Below, one piece after another: positions 10,401 to 17,236 of a DNA stretch of 64,000 bases. The DNA is taken from contig CAJTOG010000002.1 in the NCBI GenBank assembly GCA_910577575.1, positions 124,001 through 188,000 on the forward strand, written 5' to 3'. Positions within the stretch are counted from its first letter, which is position 1, and the number at the start of each line of letters is the position of its first letter. Origin of the DNA: an uncultured Ruminococcus sp. GTDB lineage: Bacteria; Bacillota; Clostridia; Oscillospirales; Ruminococcaceae. The position numbers and the translations under genes were made by a program. The notes beneath the pieces are model-generated. The model was not told the DNA's origin and made no database searches. It was given only the letters and a program-made list of their open reading frames with translations.

Positions 10401-10918
10401 TCGGATATGATATGTATCTTAAACTTTTATCAGAAGCAATTGCAGAGGAAAAGGGTGAAAAACCGGAGAAAATTTCTGAATGTTCTGTAGATATACAGAT
10501 AGACGCACATATTCCCGAAAATTATATTTCAAGTCTCAATCAGCGTATTGATATTTACAGAAAAATTATGTTTATTACAAAAGATGAAGATAAGCTTGAT
10601 TTAATTGATGAACTTATTGACCGATATGGTGACCCTCCGAAATCTGTTCTCGGACTTATTGAAATATCACTCCTAAGAAACAAGGCGGCACATCTCGGAA
10701 TTACTGAAATATCCCAGAAAAATGCAAAAATGTACTTCTATACGCAATATCTTTCAGTTGAACAGATTATGGCTTTATCTGATGAATATAAAGGAAAAAT
10801 CTCAATAAACGGCTCGGGGAAATCATATGTTTCCATAAAAATTGATTCCAAAACAAAACCTTTTGATATGATGAAAAATGTTGTAAATATTGTGGAAAAC
10901 GCAAAAGGAGAAAATTAA
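7460..10918 (+). CDS. mfd: Transcription-repair coupling factor (Mfd)
   Basis: Mfd removes RNA polymerase stalled at DNA damage and recruits UvrA. The 1152-residue length is typical. In order there are UvrB-homology N-terminal domains (about 1-300), a CarD-like RNA polymerase interaction domain near 490-560 (EGDLIVHNVHGIGRF), then two RecA-like translocase domains with Walker A GDVGFGKTEV near residue 640 and the DEEQRFG box. SATPIPRTLNMA and QLRGRVGR motifs follow, then a C-terminal TRCF domain. It uses a TTG start with AAGGAGG about 11 bases upstream, 38 bases after pth. The family call is secure. Confidence 0.98.
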   Translation: MFGTIFKKLSGYKSILECIDKKISPVSVTGLSHIHRANLISALNGTKINLVITGSEAEARKLCDDINIMSGNESAVLFPSREQVLTPVDSANHEYEYMRISALSKAVKNKCSVICASVEAVMQSVIPVDTLISSAIELMEGQTINRDELCLNLTECGYQRCEKVEGASQFSVRGSIIDIFPVQSDKPVRIELFDDEIETIAEFETDTQRRGNEKIERLEIYPANEIICNMNELADKIESLIKKVRGKHTELVRQNLREDIKRLQAGEILPHAIKYYSLAYREISTVFNYIDGLVMFSDYSAIINYANGITSRFNEDIKILLEEGQLCKGLDGFFLEFPKIQLIAEKKICFFLSSFLQSGERIEFKRLISFEAMQTAPWSGEMKQLIEDISDWISRKYSIILCAGSKKTLPIIKQDLIDNGISCGLADDGITPSSGRVCLISGNLSSGFEYPENKTVLITQRRSVESVRRKNRKKKTKAEEIRSLADISEGDLIVHNVHGIGRFMGIQKLEFNDIVKDYIAIQYAGTDRLYIPVTQLDMVSKYIGPRDNSGVKLTKLSSGEWQRKKNNVRSAVKDMAKELTALYAKREKSQGFAFYPDDEIQNDFEERFPYIETEDQLNAIAEIKSDMERNRPMERLLCGDVGFGKTEVALRAAMKCVLSGKQCAVLAPTTVLAYQHYQTALRRFEQFPVNVELLSRYRNPKQQTEIIKKLKQGRIDILIGTHKIIQKNVVFRDLGLAIIDEEQRFGVAHKEKFKETFTGVDILMLSATPIPRTLNMAMSGIRDMSVLEEPPQDRYPVQTYVIEYNKASLIQAIIRELRRDGQVYYIHNRVETIAACADKLQEMLPEARIAYAHGQMNQDEMSDIWQQLIEHEIDILVCTTIIETGVDVPNVNTLIIEDADRFGLSQLYQLRGRVGRSNRRGYAFFTYEKDKILTEIAAKRLNAMREFTQFGSGFRIALRDLEIRGAGSILGGSQHGHMEAVGYDMYLKLLSEAIAEEKGEKPEKISECSVDIQIDAHIPENYISSLNQRIDIYRKIMFITKDEDKLDLIDELIDRYGDPPKSVLGLIEISLLRNKAAHLGITEISQKNAKMYFYTQYLSVEQIMALSDEYKGKISINGSGKSYVSIKIDSKTKPFDMMKNVVNIVENAKGEN

Positions 10919-11794
10919 ATGGATAAAAAAACACTCAGCATTTCCATAACAGCCTCTGCTTTTCTTCTGCTTGCAGTTACTTCCATATTATCATCACTGT
11001 TCTATTCAATGTTTTCAGAAAATAAACTCCCTTCTCCTGCTGAATGTGATGACCCCAATGCAATAACTTTTGATGATGATGACTTTTTCTTTGCTTCAAT
11101 TGATAAAACAGGTAAAGACCATGCAGACGGAGAACTTATTATCGTTGAAATTCAGGGAAACAAAATGCTGAAATTCAATGACGACGGCACAAATTTTTCA
11201 GACGGTACAGTACAGAAAATAAAAATTGATGCAGCAAGACTTCTCAGTCCTGAAAGTTTAAAAAAAGTACGTTCAATTGAAATGGACGTTTATGCTGACG
11301 CAACATCAGACCAACTTATAACCAAAAACGGAAAAAGGATAAAAGCTCCCGGCTGGATTGGCGGAGGGGGCGGTGCAAGTATTTCAGAAGATAAATGGTA
11401 CAAATTCGGCGACTGGGAAGGTGGAGAATATAATTATGAACGTTCCGGTGCAGTTCATATTGAATTAAAGTTTTTACTTGCTGTAAGCGGTCAGTGCTGG
11501 AACGGCGAATCGGACGAATCCAACTTCTTAATTATGCGATGGGGTTCACAGAATGAGGGTAATTTTTATATTGACAATATTATTTTCTATGACGAAAATA
11601 AAAATTCACTTCCCATTGAAAAAAGTCAAAAACCTCTGACCACTGATAATTATACAACTGAAAGAATGTCTGATAAAACTTCTGCATCTTCTGAAACATC
11701 ATCATCTGTTACAACAACTTTAAAAACTGATTCCGAATTTACAGACTTATACTGGTCTGAACTTGAAAATCCCGTAGAAATTCCAACATGGTAA
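10919..11794 (+). CDS. Membrane-anchored extracellular protein, carbohydrate-binding-module-like
   Basis: The ATG follows the mfd stop with no gap, and the ribosome binding site (AAAAGGAG) lies inside the end of mfd, so the genes are coupled. A signal anchor spans about residues 8-30. It is followed by one beta-rich domain (about 45-235) containing a glycine run in GWIGGGGGA and several aromatic residues (KWYKFGDWEGG). A Ser/Thr-rich tail (about 245-280) ends the 291-residue protein. The pattern of Trp/Tyr, Gly and Asp with a final FYIDNIIFYDE strand resembles jelly-roll carbohydrate-binding modules of fibrolytic Ruminococcus. No catalytic domain is seen. Function is inferred only; attachment to mfd may be accidental. 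Confidence 0.6.
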   Translation: MDKKTLSISITASAFLLLAVTSILSSLFYSMFSENKLPSPAECDDPNAITFDDDDFFFASIDKTGKDHADGELIIVEIQGNKMLKFNDDGTNFSDGTVQKIKIDAARLLSPESLKKVRSIEMDVYADATSDQLITKNGKRIKAPGWIGGGGGASISEDKWYKFGDWEGGEYNYERSGAVHIELKFLLAVSGQCWNGESDESNFLIMRWGSQNEGNFYIDNIIFYDENKNSLPIEKSQKPLTTDNYTTERMSDKTSASSETSSSVTTTLKTDSEFTDLYWSELENPVEIPTW

Positions 11795-11797
11795 ATA

Positions 11798-11828
11798 AAA
11801 AAGGACTGGAAAAACCAGTCCTTTTAAT
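11798..11828. terminator. Bidirectional terminator between convergent genes
   Basis: AAAAGGACTGG and CCAGTCCTTTT flank a short A-rich loop, with T/A runs on both sides. It serves the plus-strand protein and the minus-strand cellobiose phosphorylase. Confidence 0.8.
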
Positions 11829-11836
11829 TTTATAAC

Positions 11837-14233
11837 TTAACCAAGTATAACAGTTATTTCATTTATGTCAGCAAGCTTTTCGGCAGGAATATAATTACTG
11901 TCAAGTTTTTCACCGTTGAGAATGATTTCCTTAACGCCTGATTCAGCGTGTACAGAATTATCAACAGTAATATTGAGTTTCTTTCCACGGAAGTTCTTTT
12001 CAATCCTAAATCCGTCCCATTCGGCAGGAATTGACGGTGAAATCTTTAATCCGTCAACATCGGGACGCATACCGCATATACCTTCAACACAGCCCACCAT
12101 AACTGTTGAAGCCGTACCGGTAAGCCAGTGAACATGAGAACGTCCCTCAAAAGGAGATGCCTTTGATTCAGTAAACTGACCATGTACATAAGGCTCCATA
12201 ACACGGATTTCTGCCTTATCGTTCATTGCAGCAGGCGAACTCTCCATAAAATATTCAAATGCACGGTTTCCGTGACCCATAAGAGCTTCAGCAAGAATCA
12301 GCCAGCCCTGTGACTGTGAAAAGATTCCGCCGTTTTCTTTGGTATCATCATTGAAGATATGCATAAGAGCACCGTCAAAATAGTGATTTTTATAAGGAGG
12401 TTCAAGAAGTTTTGCACCATATGGAGTATTAAGAATTTCGTGAACGCTCTCCATTGCCTTCTCTGCCTGTTCAGAATTTGCAAAACCGGAAATTACACTC
12501 CAAGACTGCGGATTAAGCCACATATTAGCTTCGGGGTCTTTTTTGGCACCTACTACAATACCATCTTCACGGATACCACGTATAAATCTATCTTCATCCC
12601 AGCATTTTTCAAGTGATTCGGCAAGCTTTCCCTGTACATCATTGATATATTCAATATATTTGACATCATTCCTTGATTCTGCCATATCTCTGATAACATT
12701 CATAGCATAATATAACTGGAATGCAACAAAAGTGGATTCACCCTTTGCACCAAGTCTGAGACAGTCATTCCAGTCGGCATGAAGTCCCGCAGGCATATTG
12801 TGTACTCCGAGATGTTCCATAGAAAATCTTATTGCATTTTTAAGATGCTCATAAACAGTAGCTTCTCCGCCGTTTGCATAAACTATAACTTCATCTAAAA
12901 ATGCCTTATTTCCGCTTTCACCGATATATTTTACAATAGTCGGGAAAAGCCACAGTGCATCGTCTGCACGGTAAGACGGATGACCGGTTTCCTTTACATA
13001 TTCAGGGTCATCAGGGGTATTTTCATAACCTGCATTATGATTGAATTTTACAAGCGGAAGTCCGCCGCCGTTATCTACCTGAGCAGAAAGCATAAAACGG
13101 ATTTTTTCAGCAGCCATTTCAGGGTCAAGATGGATAATGCCCTGAATATCCTGAACTGTATCACGGTAGCCATATCCGTTACGAAGACCGCAGTAAATGA
13201 AAGACGCAGCTCTTGACCATATAAATGTTATAAAACACTGGTAAGCATTCCATACGTTTACCATATTATTGAATTCAGCTGATGGTGTTTCAACTTTGAA
13301 ATTTTCAAGCTGACTATGCCAGTAGTTTTTAAGTTCAGCGATTTCAGCATCAACTCTGCCTGCTTCCTTGTATTCATTAAGAATAGCAGTTGCCTGAATA
13401 TTATTGCGTTGACCAACTATATAGATAAATTCCTGAGTTTCGTTTGGAGCAAGTGTTATATCGGACTGCAATGCTCCGCATGAATTTGAATTGTAATTCA
13501 TTGCATTATTGCATTTTCCTGATTCAACAGCAATCGGATTTGAATAAGTTCTATAACGTCCTATAAAATCAGTAAAAGAACCGTTATATGCAGAAATGGG
13601 CGCACCTACCATTCCAAAAAATCTTTCCTGATGATTTGAACCCGTTTCATCACGTCCGTCATTTTCATTTATATGCTGAATAATTTTGTTTTCCTCAAAG
13701 CTTGTACGGGATATAAAAAGTGTGTACTGCAAATTCACCTGGTCCTGTTCGTAGTTGTTTTCATTGGTAAATTCACAGAAGCCATAAACAGAAAGCTTGC
13801 GTTCCTTATCAGAATTATTTGTGACTTTAGCTCTCCATACTTCATATGTCTTGCCATAAGGGACATAGTAAGTCACTTCTGACTTTATTTCCTTGTATTC
13901 AGCAGAAATAACAGTATAAGCAGTACCGTGACGGCATTCGGATTTATACTCATCAAGCGGTTTTCCCACTGGCTGCCATGATGCAGACCAATAATCACCG
14001 TCTGAATTGTCACGGATATAGATATAGCGTCCGGGAAGAGCCATATCGGAATTAAACCGGAAACGCAGAATACGTCCGTTAGCTCCTGACTTCACAAAGC
14101 TGTAGCCCGCGGCATTATTGGAAATCATAGCACCATATTCGGGATCTCCGAGATAATTTGCCCATGGTGCAGGAGTTGCAGGATTAGTTATCACATATTC
14201 CTTATTTTCAAGGTCGAAATGTCCATAATTCAT
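11837..14233 (-). CDS. cbp: Cellobiose phosphorylase (GH94)
   Basis: A 798-residue cytoplasmic enzyme that splits cellobiose with phosphate into glucose-1-phosphate and glucose, saving ATP. The N-terminus YGHFDLENKEYVITNPATP and PWANYLGDPEYGAMIS are typical of GH94 cellobiose phosphorylases. The proposed general acid is Asp490 in the DWNDCL motif, the same residue number as in the Cellvibrio gilvus enzyme. The C-terminal RSHVHWLTGTAS and GMRPDVDGL segments also fit. The start has AAGGAG ten bases upstream. Because there is no signal peptide, cellobiose must be imported; no importer is seen here. Other GH94 members act on chitobiose or cellodextrin, so the exact substrate is likely but not proven. 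Confidence 0.92.
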   Translation of the reverse strand: MNYGHFDLENKEYVITNPATPAPWANYLGDPEYGAMISNNAAGYSFVKSGANGRILRFRFNSDMALPGRYIYIRDNSDGDYWSASWQPVGKPLDEYKSECRHGTAYTVISAEYKEIKSEVTYYVPYGKTYEVWRAKVTNNSDKERKLSVYGFCEFTNENNYEQDQVNLQYTLFISRTSFEENKIIQHINENDGRDETGSNHQERFFGMVGAPISAYNGSFTDFIGRYRTYSNPIAVESGKCNNAMNYNSNSCGALQSDITLAPNETQEFIYIVGQRNNIQATAILNEYKEAGRVDAEIAELKNYWHSQLENFKVETPSAEFNNMVNVWNAYQCFITFIWSRAASFIYCGLRNGYGYRDTVQDIQGIIHLDPEMAAEKIRFMLSAQVDNGGGLPLVKFNHNAGYENTPDDPEYVKETGHPSYRADDALWLFPTIVKYIGESGNKAFLDEVIVYANGGEATVYEHLKNAIRFSMEHLGVHNMPAGLHADWNDCLRLGAKGESTFVAFQLYYAMNVIRDMAESRNDVKYIEYINDVQGKLAESLEKCWDEDRFIRGIREDGIVVGAKKDPEANMWLNPQSWSVISGFANSEQAEKAMESVHEILNTPYGAKLLEPPYKNHYFDGALMHIFNDDTKENGGIFSQSQGWLILAEALMGHGNRAFEYFMESSPAAMNDKAEIRVMEPYVHGQFTESKASPFEGRSHVHWLTGTASTVMVGCVEGICGMRPDVDGLKISPSIPAEWDGFRIEKNFRGKKLNITVDNSVHAESGVKEIILNGEKLDSNYIPAEKLADINEITVILG

Positions 14234-14250
14234 AATTTTTTACTCCTTTT

Positions 14251-14270
14251 GCCGTACAGATTCTGACGGC
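14251..14270 (-). promoter_or_regulatory. Imperfect palindrome in the cellobiose phosphorylase leader
   Basis: A 20-base inverted repeat with GCCGT and ACGGC outer arms and CAGA/TCTG inner arms sits between the -10 box and the ribosome binding site. The placement suits a repressor operator. No regulator is identified. Confidence 0.4.
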
Positions 14271-14285
14271 GTGATAATTTTTTTT

Positions 14286-14314
14286 ATTATATCATTTTTT
14301 TTTATATTTTGCAA
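14286..14314 (-). promoter_or_regulatory. Promoter of cellobiose phosphorylase
   Basis: On the minus strand TTGCAA (14309-14314), 17-bp spacer, TATAAT (14286-14291). It lies 53 bases upstream of the ATG. Confidence 0.7.
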
Positions 14315-14321
14315 TAGTTTT

Positions 14322-14897
14322 TTAAAAATTATAATCCAGTTTATTGAAATAAACAATATCTTTTTTATTATCGCAATGCTCACCAATAATTTTTTCAGCC
14401 CATGCCATATTGTACCAACGGTTGAATTTATATCCGCATTCATGAAATTCTCCGACTTTTTTAAATCCCAAGTGATTATGAAAATCAATACTATTGCTTG
14501 TCAAATATTCATCATCCGAATCTGAAACACTTATACAAGCATATAGATTGGTAATTCCCATTTTTTTCAGAATATCTTCAAGAACTTTATAAAGCTCCCT
14601 TCCGATACCGCATCTATGATAATTTTTATCCACATATACTGTCAGTTCAGCAGACCAATCATATGCTTTCCTGCCCACAAATGAACCTGCATAAGCATAA
14701 CCGACAATTCTGTTATTCTGCTGTGCAACTATGTACGGATATTTCTGTAATATTTTTTCCATCCGGTTCTGAAATTCCATAACGCTCGGCACATCATATT
14801 TAAAAGTAATTGTAGTGTTTTCAACATAATAAGCATAGATTTCAAGTAAACGCTCAGTATCCGAAAGAACAGCCGTTCTGATTACTGTTTTATCCAT
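14322..14897 (-). CDS. GNAT acetyltransferase, phosphinothricin acetyltransferase-like
   Basis: A 191-residue acetyl-CoA-dependent N-acetyltransferase. It has the PAT/Bar layout: an N-terminal TAVLSDTERLLEIYAYYVENTTITF, a central VGYAYAGSF strand, AELTVYVDKNYHRCGIGRELYKVLE with the R/Q-x-x-G-x-G/A acetyl-CoA loop (HRCGIG), and SIDFHNHLGFKKVGEFHECGYKFNRWYNM near the C-terminus. Family members acetylate phosphinothricin, methionine sulfoximine or related amino acids; the true substrate here is unknown. An AAAGGA ribosome binding site and a TATAAT -10 lie upstream. It may be cotranscribed with the downstream phosphorylase, but that gene has its own promoter. Confidence 0.85.
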   Translation of the reverse strand: MDKTVIRTAVLSDTERLLEIYAYYVENTTITFKYDVPSVMEFQNRMEKILQKYPYIVAQQNNRIVGYAYAGSFVGRKAYDWSAELTVYVDKNYHRCGIGRELYKVLEDILKKMGITNLYACISVSDSDDEYLTSNSIDFHNHLGFKKVGEFHECGYKFNRWYNMAWAEKIIGEHCDNKKDIVYFNKLDYNF

Positions 14898-14939
14898 AAT
14901 ACCAGTTTCTTATAATCCTTTCTTTATTATATCAGAATT

Positions 14940-15263
14940 TTATGAAAAATCAATGCAAAGCAATGTATAATCTGAATCCGGATTTATTTTATCTGAAAGT
15001 TCCTGAACTTCGTCAGGGTAATACTCTTTTAGAAACAGCAAAAGATTCGCTCCTTTAAATGTAACATCACAGTTTGCACAGTAACTCAGTTCAATACTTT
15101 CAGCATATGGAATTTCATTTCTTTCTGCCATTTCATAAATTTTTATGACCGCCTTAAAACCCGAATCAATTATTTTATTTTTAAGTCCGTCTCCACAAAT
15201 CTGAATATACCTTGTAAAAGGAACCCCCTCTAAAAAGTCATCATAAATATAATTTTCACCCAT
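14940..15263 (-). CDS. Uncharacterised 107-residue protein
   Basis: A soluble acidic small protein that I do not recognise. It has two Cys in YCANCDVTF and an acidic C-terminus. The ATG (GAAAGG ribosome binding site eight bases before) overlaps the last 8 bases of the amidohydrolase gene, so it is the last cistron of the membrane protein-ArsR-amidohydrolase operon. Coding is supported by the overlap and codon use. No function can be assigned. Confidence 0.7.
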   Translation of the reverse strand: MGENYIYDDFLEGVPFTRYIQICGDGLKNKIIDSGFKAVIKIYEMAERNEIPYAESIELSYCANCDVTFKGANLLLFLKEYYPDEVQELSDKINPDSDYTLLCIDFS

Positions 15264-16095
15264 ATTTTTTACCTTTCTTCAGAAGTCTTTCCGCATTTTT
15301 ATAAAAAATAAGTTCCTTTTCCTCATAACTAAGCGGAAGCGAACTGATTAAATCAATTTCATTTTCAGGATTATCCCACGGTGCATCACTTCCAAAAAGT
15401 ACATTATCAACTCCATGAATCTTTATTATTCTGACCATCTGCTCCTTGCTGATACAGCCTGAAAGTATAGCTGTATCAAGATAGATATTTTCAAATTTCC
15501 CTGCAATATACTTCTCAACATCATCAAACATAAACATACCACCCATATGTGCAGCAATTATAGTAAGCTCCGGAATCTTTTCAGCAACATCCGCAAAGCT
15601 TTTTGGTGATGCAAGAATTTCCCTGTCGCTTAAAGGGTCCCAACCACCGTGAAACACAACAAATAAACCAAGTTCGGCAATTTTTTTATAAACAGGAATC
15701 ATACGTTTTTCATTCGGACGGAAATGCTGATATTCAGAATGAAATTTTATACCGCATAAACCAAGAAGCTTTATACGTTCCAGTTCCTGAAAAATATCAT
15801 CAGCATAAGGATGAACACTTCCGCAACAATAAATATTATCACTCATAACCTGAGAAGCCCAGTTGTTTATTGCAGTCTGCTGAGATGGTTTTGTAGCTAT
15901 CGGCAGAATCATTGATTTATTGATGCCATATTTTTTCATAAGTGATTCAAGTCCGTCTAATGTTCCGTCGGTACATGGGGAAATATTCCTGATTTCAGCT
16001 CTTTCAGAAATTTCAGCAGTATGGGTAAGCGAAGACATGGCACGACCAGAAAGCGAGTCAGGAAAAGCATGAGTATGAAAATCAAAATACATCAT
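15256..16095 (-). CDS. Amidohydrolase_2-family metal hydrolase (TIM barrel)
   Basis: About 279 residues. The N-terminal YFDFHTHAF supplies the HxH metal ligands. KFHSEYQHF, VVFHGGWDPL and IIAAHMGG supply further His positions, and LFGSDAPW the conserved Asp, as in the ACMSD/amidohydrolase-2 group of decarboxylases and hydrolases. I take the start at 16095 because its ATG overlaps the TGA of the ArsR gene (ATGA), indicating translational coupling; a longer upstream frame has no ribosome binding site. The metal-dependent fold next to a metal-type ArsR regulator is suggestive. The substrate is unknown. Confidence 0.85.
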   Translation of the reverse strand: MMYFDFHTHAFPDSLSGRAMSSLTHTAEISERAEIRNISPCTDGTLDGLESLMKKYGINKSMILPIATKPSQQTAINNWASQVMSDNIYCCGSVHPYADDIFQELERIKLLGLCGIKFHSEYQHFRPNEKRMIPVYKKIAELGLFVVFHGGWDPLSDREILASPKSFADVAEKIPELTIIAAHMGGMFMFDDVEKYIAGKFENIYLDTAILSGCISKEQMVRIIKIHGVDNVLFGSDAPWDNPENEIDLISSLPLSYEEKELIFYKNAERLLKKGKKYG

Positions 16096-16451
16096 AGTTT
16101 CTGCTCCATAACGTGTTCCATGGCACAATAAAAAATTCTCTGAACGTGTGCATCACAAAGGGAATAAAAAATAGTTTTACCGCTTCTGCGTGCTTTGACA
16201 AGTCTTGCCTGTTTGAGTATGCGAAGCTGATGAGATATTGCCGACTGAGTCATTTCAAGCAGATTTGCAATATCACATACACACATCTCACTTTGCACCA
16301 GAACAAAAATAATGCGTATTCTCGTCGAATCGCCAAAAACCTTAAGTAATTCCGCTGCATCATAAAGTACAGCTTCATCAGGCATAACTTTTGAAACTTT
16401 ATCAATTATATCCTGATGAACATCACAATCATCATTTAAAATTTCTTCCAT
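16092..16451 (-). CDS. ArsR/SmtB-family metal-sensing repressor
   Basis: A 119-residue winged-helix repressor. Two metal sites can be read. The alpha3N-type site has Cys9 and His12 near the N-terminus with Cys57-Val-Cys59-Asp60 in MCVCDIA, as in CadC/SmtB. The alpha5-type site reads D100-x-H102-x10-H113-x2-E116, the same spacing as the zinc site of SmtB. The recognition helix is TQSAISHQLRIL. The start is the ATG eight bases after GGAG; an upstream GTG overlaps that ribosome binding site and is unlikely. Family knowledge predicts release from DNA on binding Zn, Cd or Pb. No metal exporter is adjacent, which is unusual. Confidence 0.92.
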   Translation of the reverse strand: MEEILNDDCDVHQDIIDKVSKVMPDEAVLYDAAELLKVFGDSTRIRIIFVLVQSEMCVCDIANLLEMTQSAISHQLRILKQARLVKARRSGKTIFYSLCDAHVQRIFYCAMEHVMEQKL

Positions 16452-16469
16452 TATTATCACTCCTAAAAA

Positions 16470-16907
16470 TCACATTAAAGCAGCAAATGAAATAATTCGA
16501 AAGGAAAAATACACTGCCGCAATACTGAAAATAAGTCCCGAAATACAGGTTAATATCGCCCATATATCATATACTTTCCTAAGCTTTTTGCTGAAATACA
16601 CATTATAAAAATGGCCTTTCCTGTACATAAGACCGGCTTCTTTCGGAAAAACACAGGGATATTCTTCACCGTCAACAAGATAATAGGCAACCTGAAATTT
16701 ACTGTTTTCAGACTTATCTGAACGTATAAAGCTTGCCTTCTTCTTTTTGGTAAAAAGCAAATGCAGACAAAAATAGATAAACAAAAGAAGCATAGCAATT
16801 ATTGCAAGTTCAATAAGAATAAGTCCTCCAAGAATAAGAAACTCGTTGCTTACTCCCAAAACCTTGCAAAGTACTATTATCACAAGCAATGAAAGAACCA
16901 ATTCCAT
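16470..16907 (-). CDS. Uncharacterised small membrane protein
   Basis: 145 residues with two adjacent hydrophobic spans at the N-terminus (about 3-50), a KKKK-containing cytoplasmic border, a soluble middle (DGEEYPCVFPKEAGLMYRKG) and one or two C-terminal spans. I do not recognise the family. The ATG chosen has GGGAG eight bases upstream; a TTG five codons earlier overlaps that site. It is first in the operon with the ArsR regulator (18-base gap) and so is probably under that regulator's control, perhaps linked to metal handling. Confidence 0.7.
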   Translation of the reverse strand: MELVLSLLVIIVLCKVLGVSNEFLILGGLILIELAIIAMLLLFIYFCLHLLFTKKKKASFIRSDKSENSKFQVAYYLVDGEEYPCVFPKEAGLMYRKGHFYNVYFSKKLRKVYDIWAILTCISGLIFSIAAVYFSFRIISFAALM

Positions 16908-17177
16908 TGAATCATCTCCCAAGATGAGTGTATCATATTTTTCATATATAATAAATAAAAATCTTTGTTAAAATTCAAGACGAATTTTTATTAAATATAT
17001 TTCATTAACAAAATATTATTGCTGATTTCAATAACTGAACACCGACAATTATCATACATACAAACAGATATTAAAAAATATATCTTTTATCCTATAGGTA
17101 ATCTATACATAGATGTAACCCTTTTTATTTATGATATTATACCACTTTTTTTCTTTGATGTCAACCATACAAAAGAC
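16908..17177. other. AT-rich intergenic region between divergent genes
   Basis: About 270 bases without a gene between the minus-strand membrane protein and the polA promoter. It should hold the promoter and operator of the ArsR operon, but I could not identify a clear 12-2-12 inverted repeat. No RNA element is recognised. Confidence 0.5.
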
Positions 17178-17206
17178 TTGCTATTTTTGTAAATATGTGA
17201 TATAAT
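17178..17206 (+). promoter_or_regulatory. Promoter of polA
   Basis: TTGCTA (17178-17183), 17-bp spacer, TATAAT (17201-17206), followed by an AAGGGGG ribosome binding site. Confidence 0.7.
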
Positions 17207-17236
17207 AAAATCAATATGTTTATTAAGGGGGATTTT

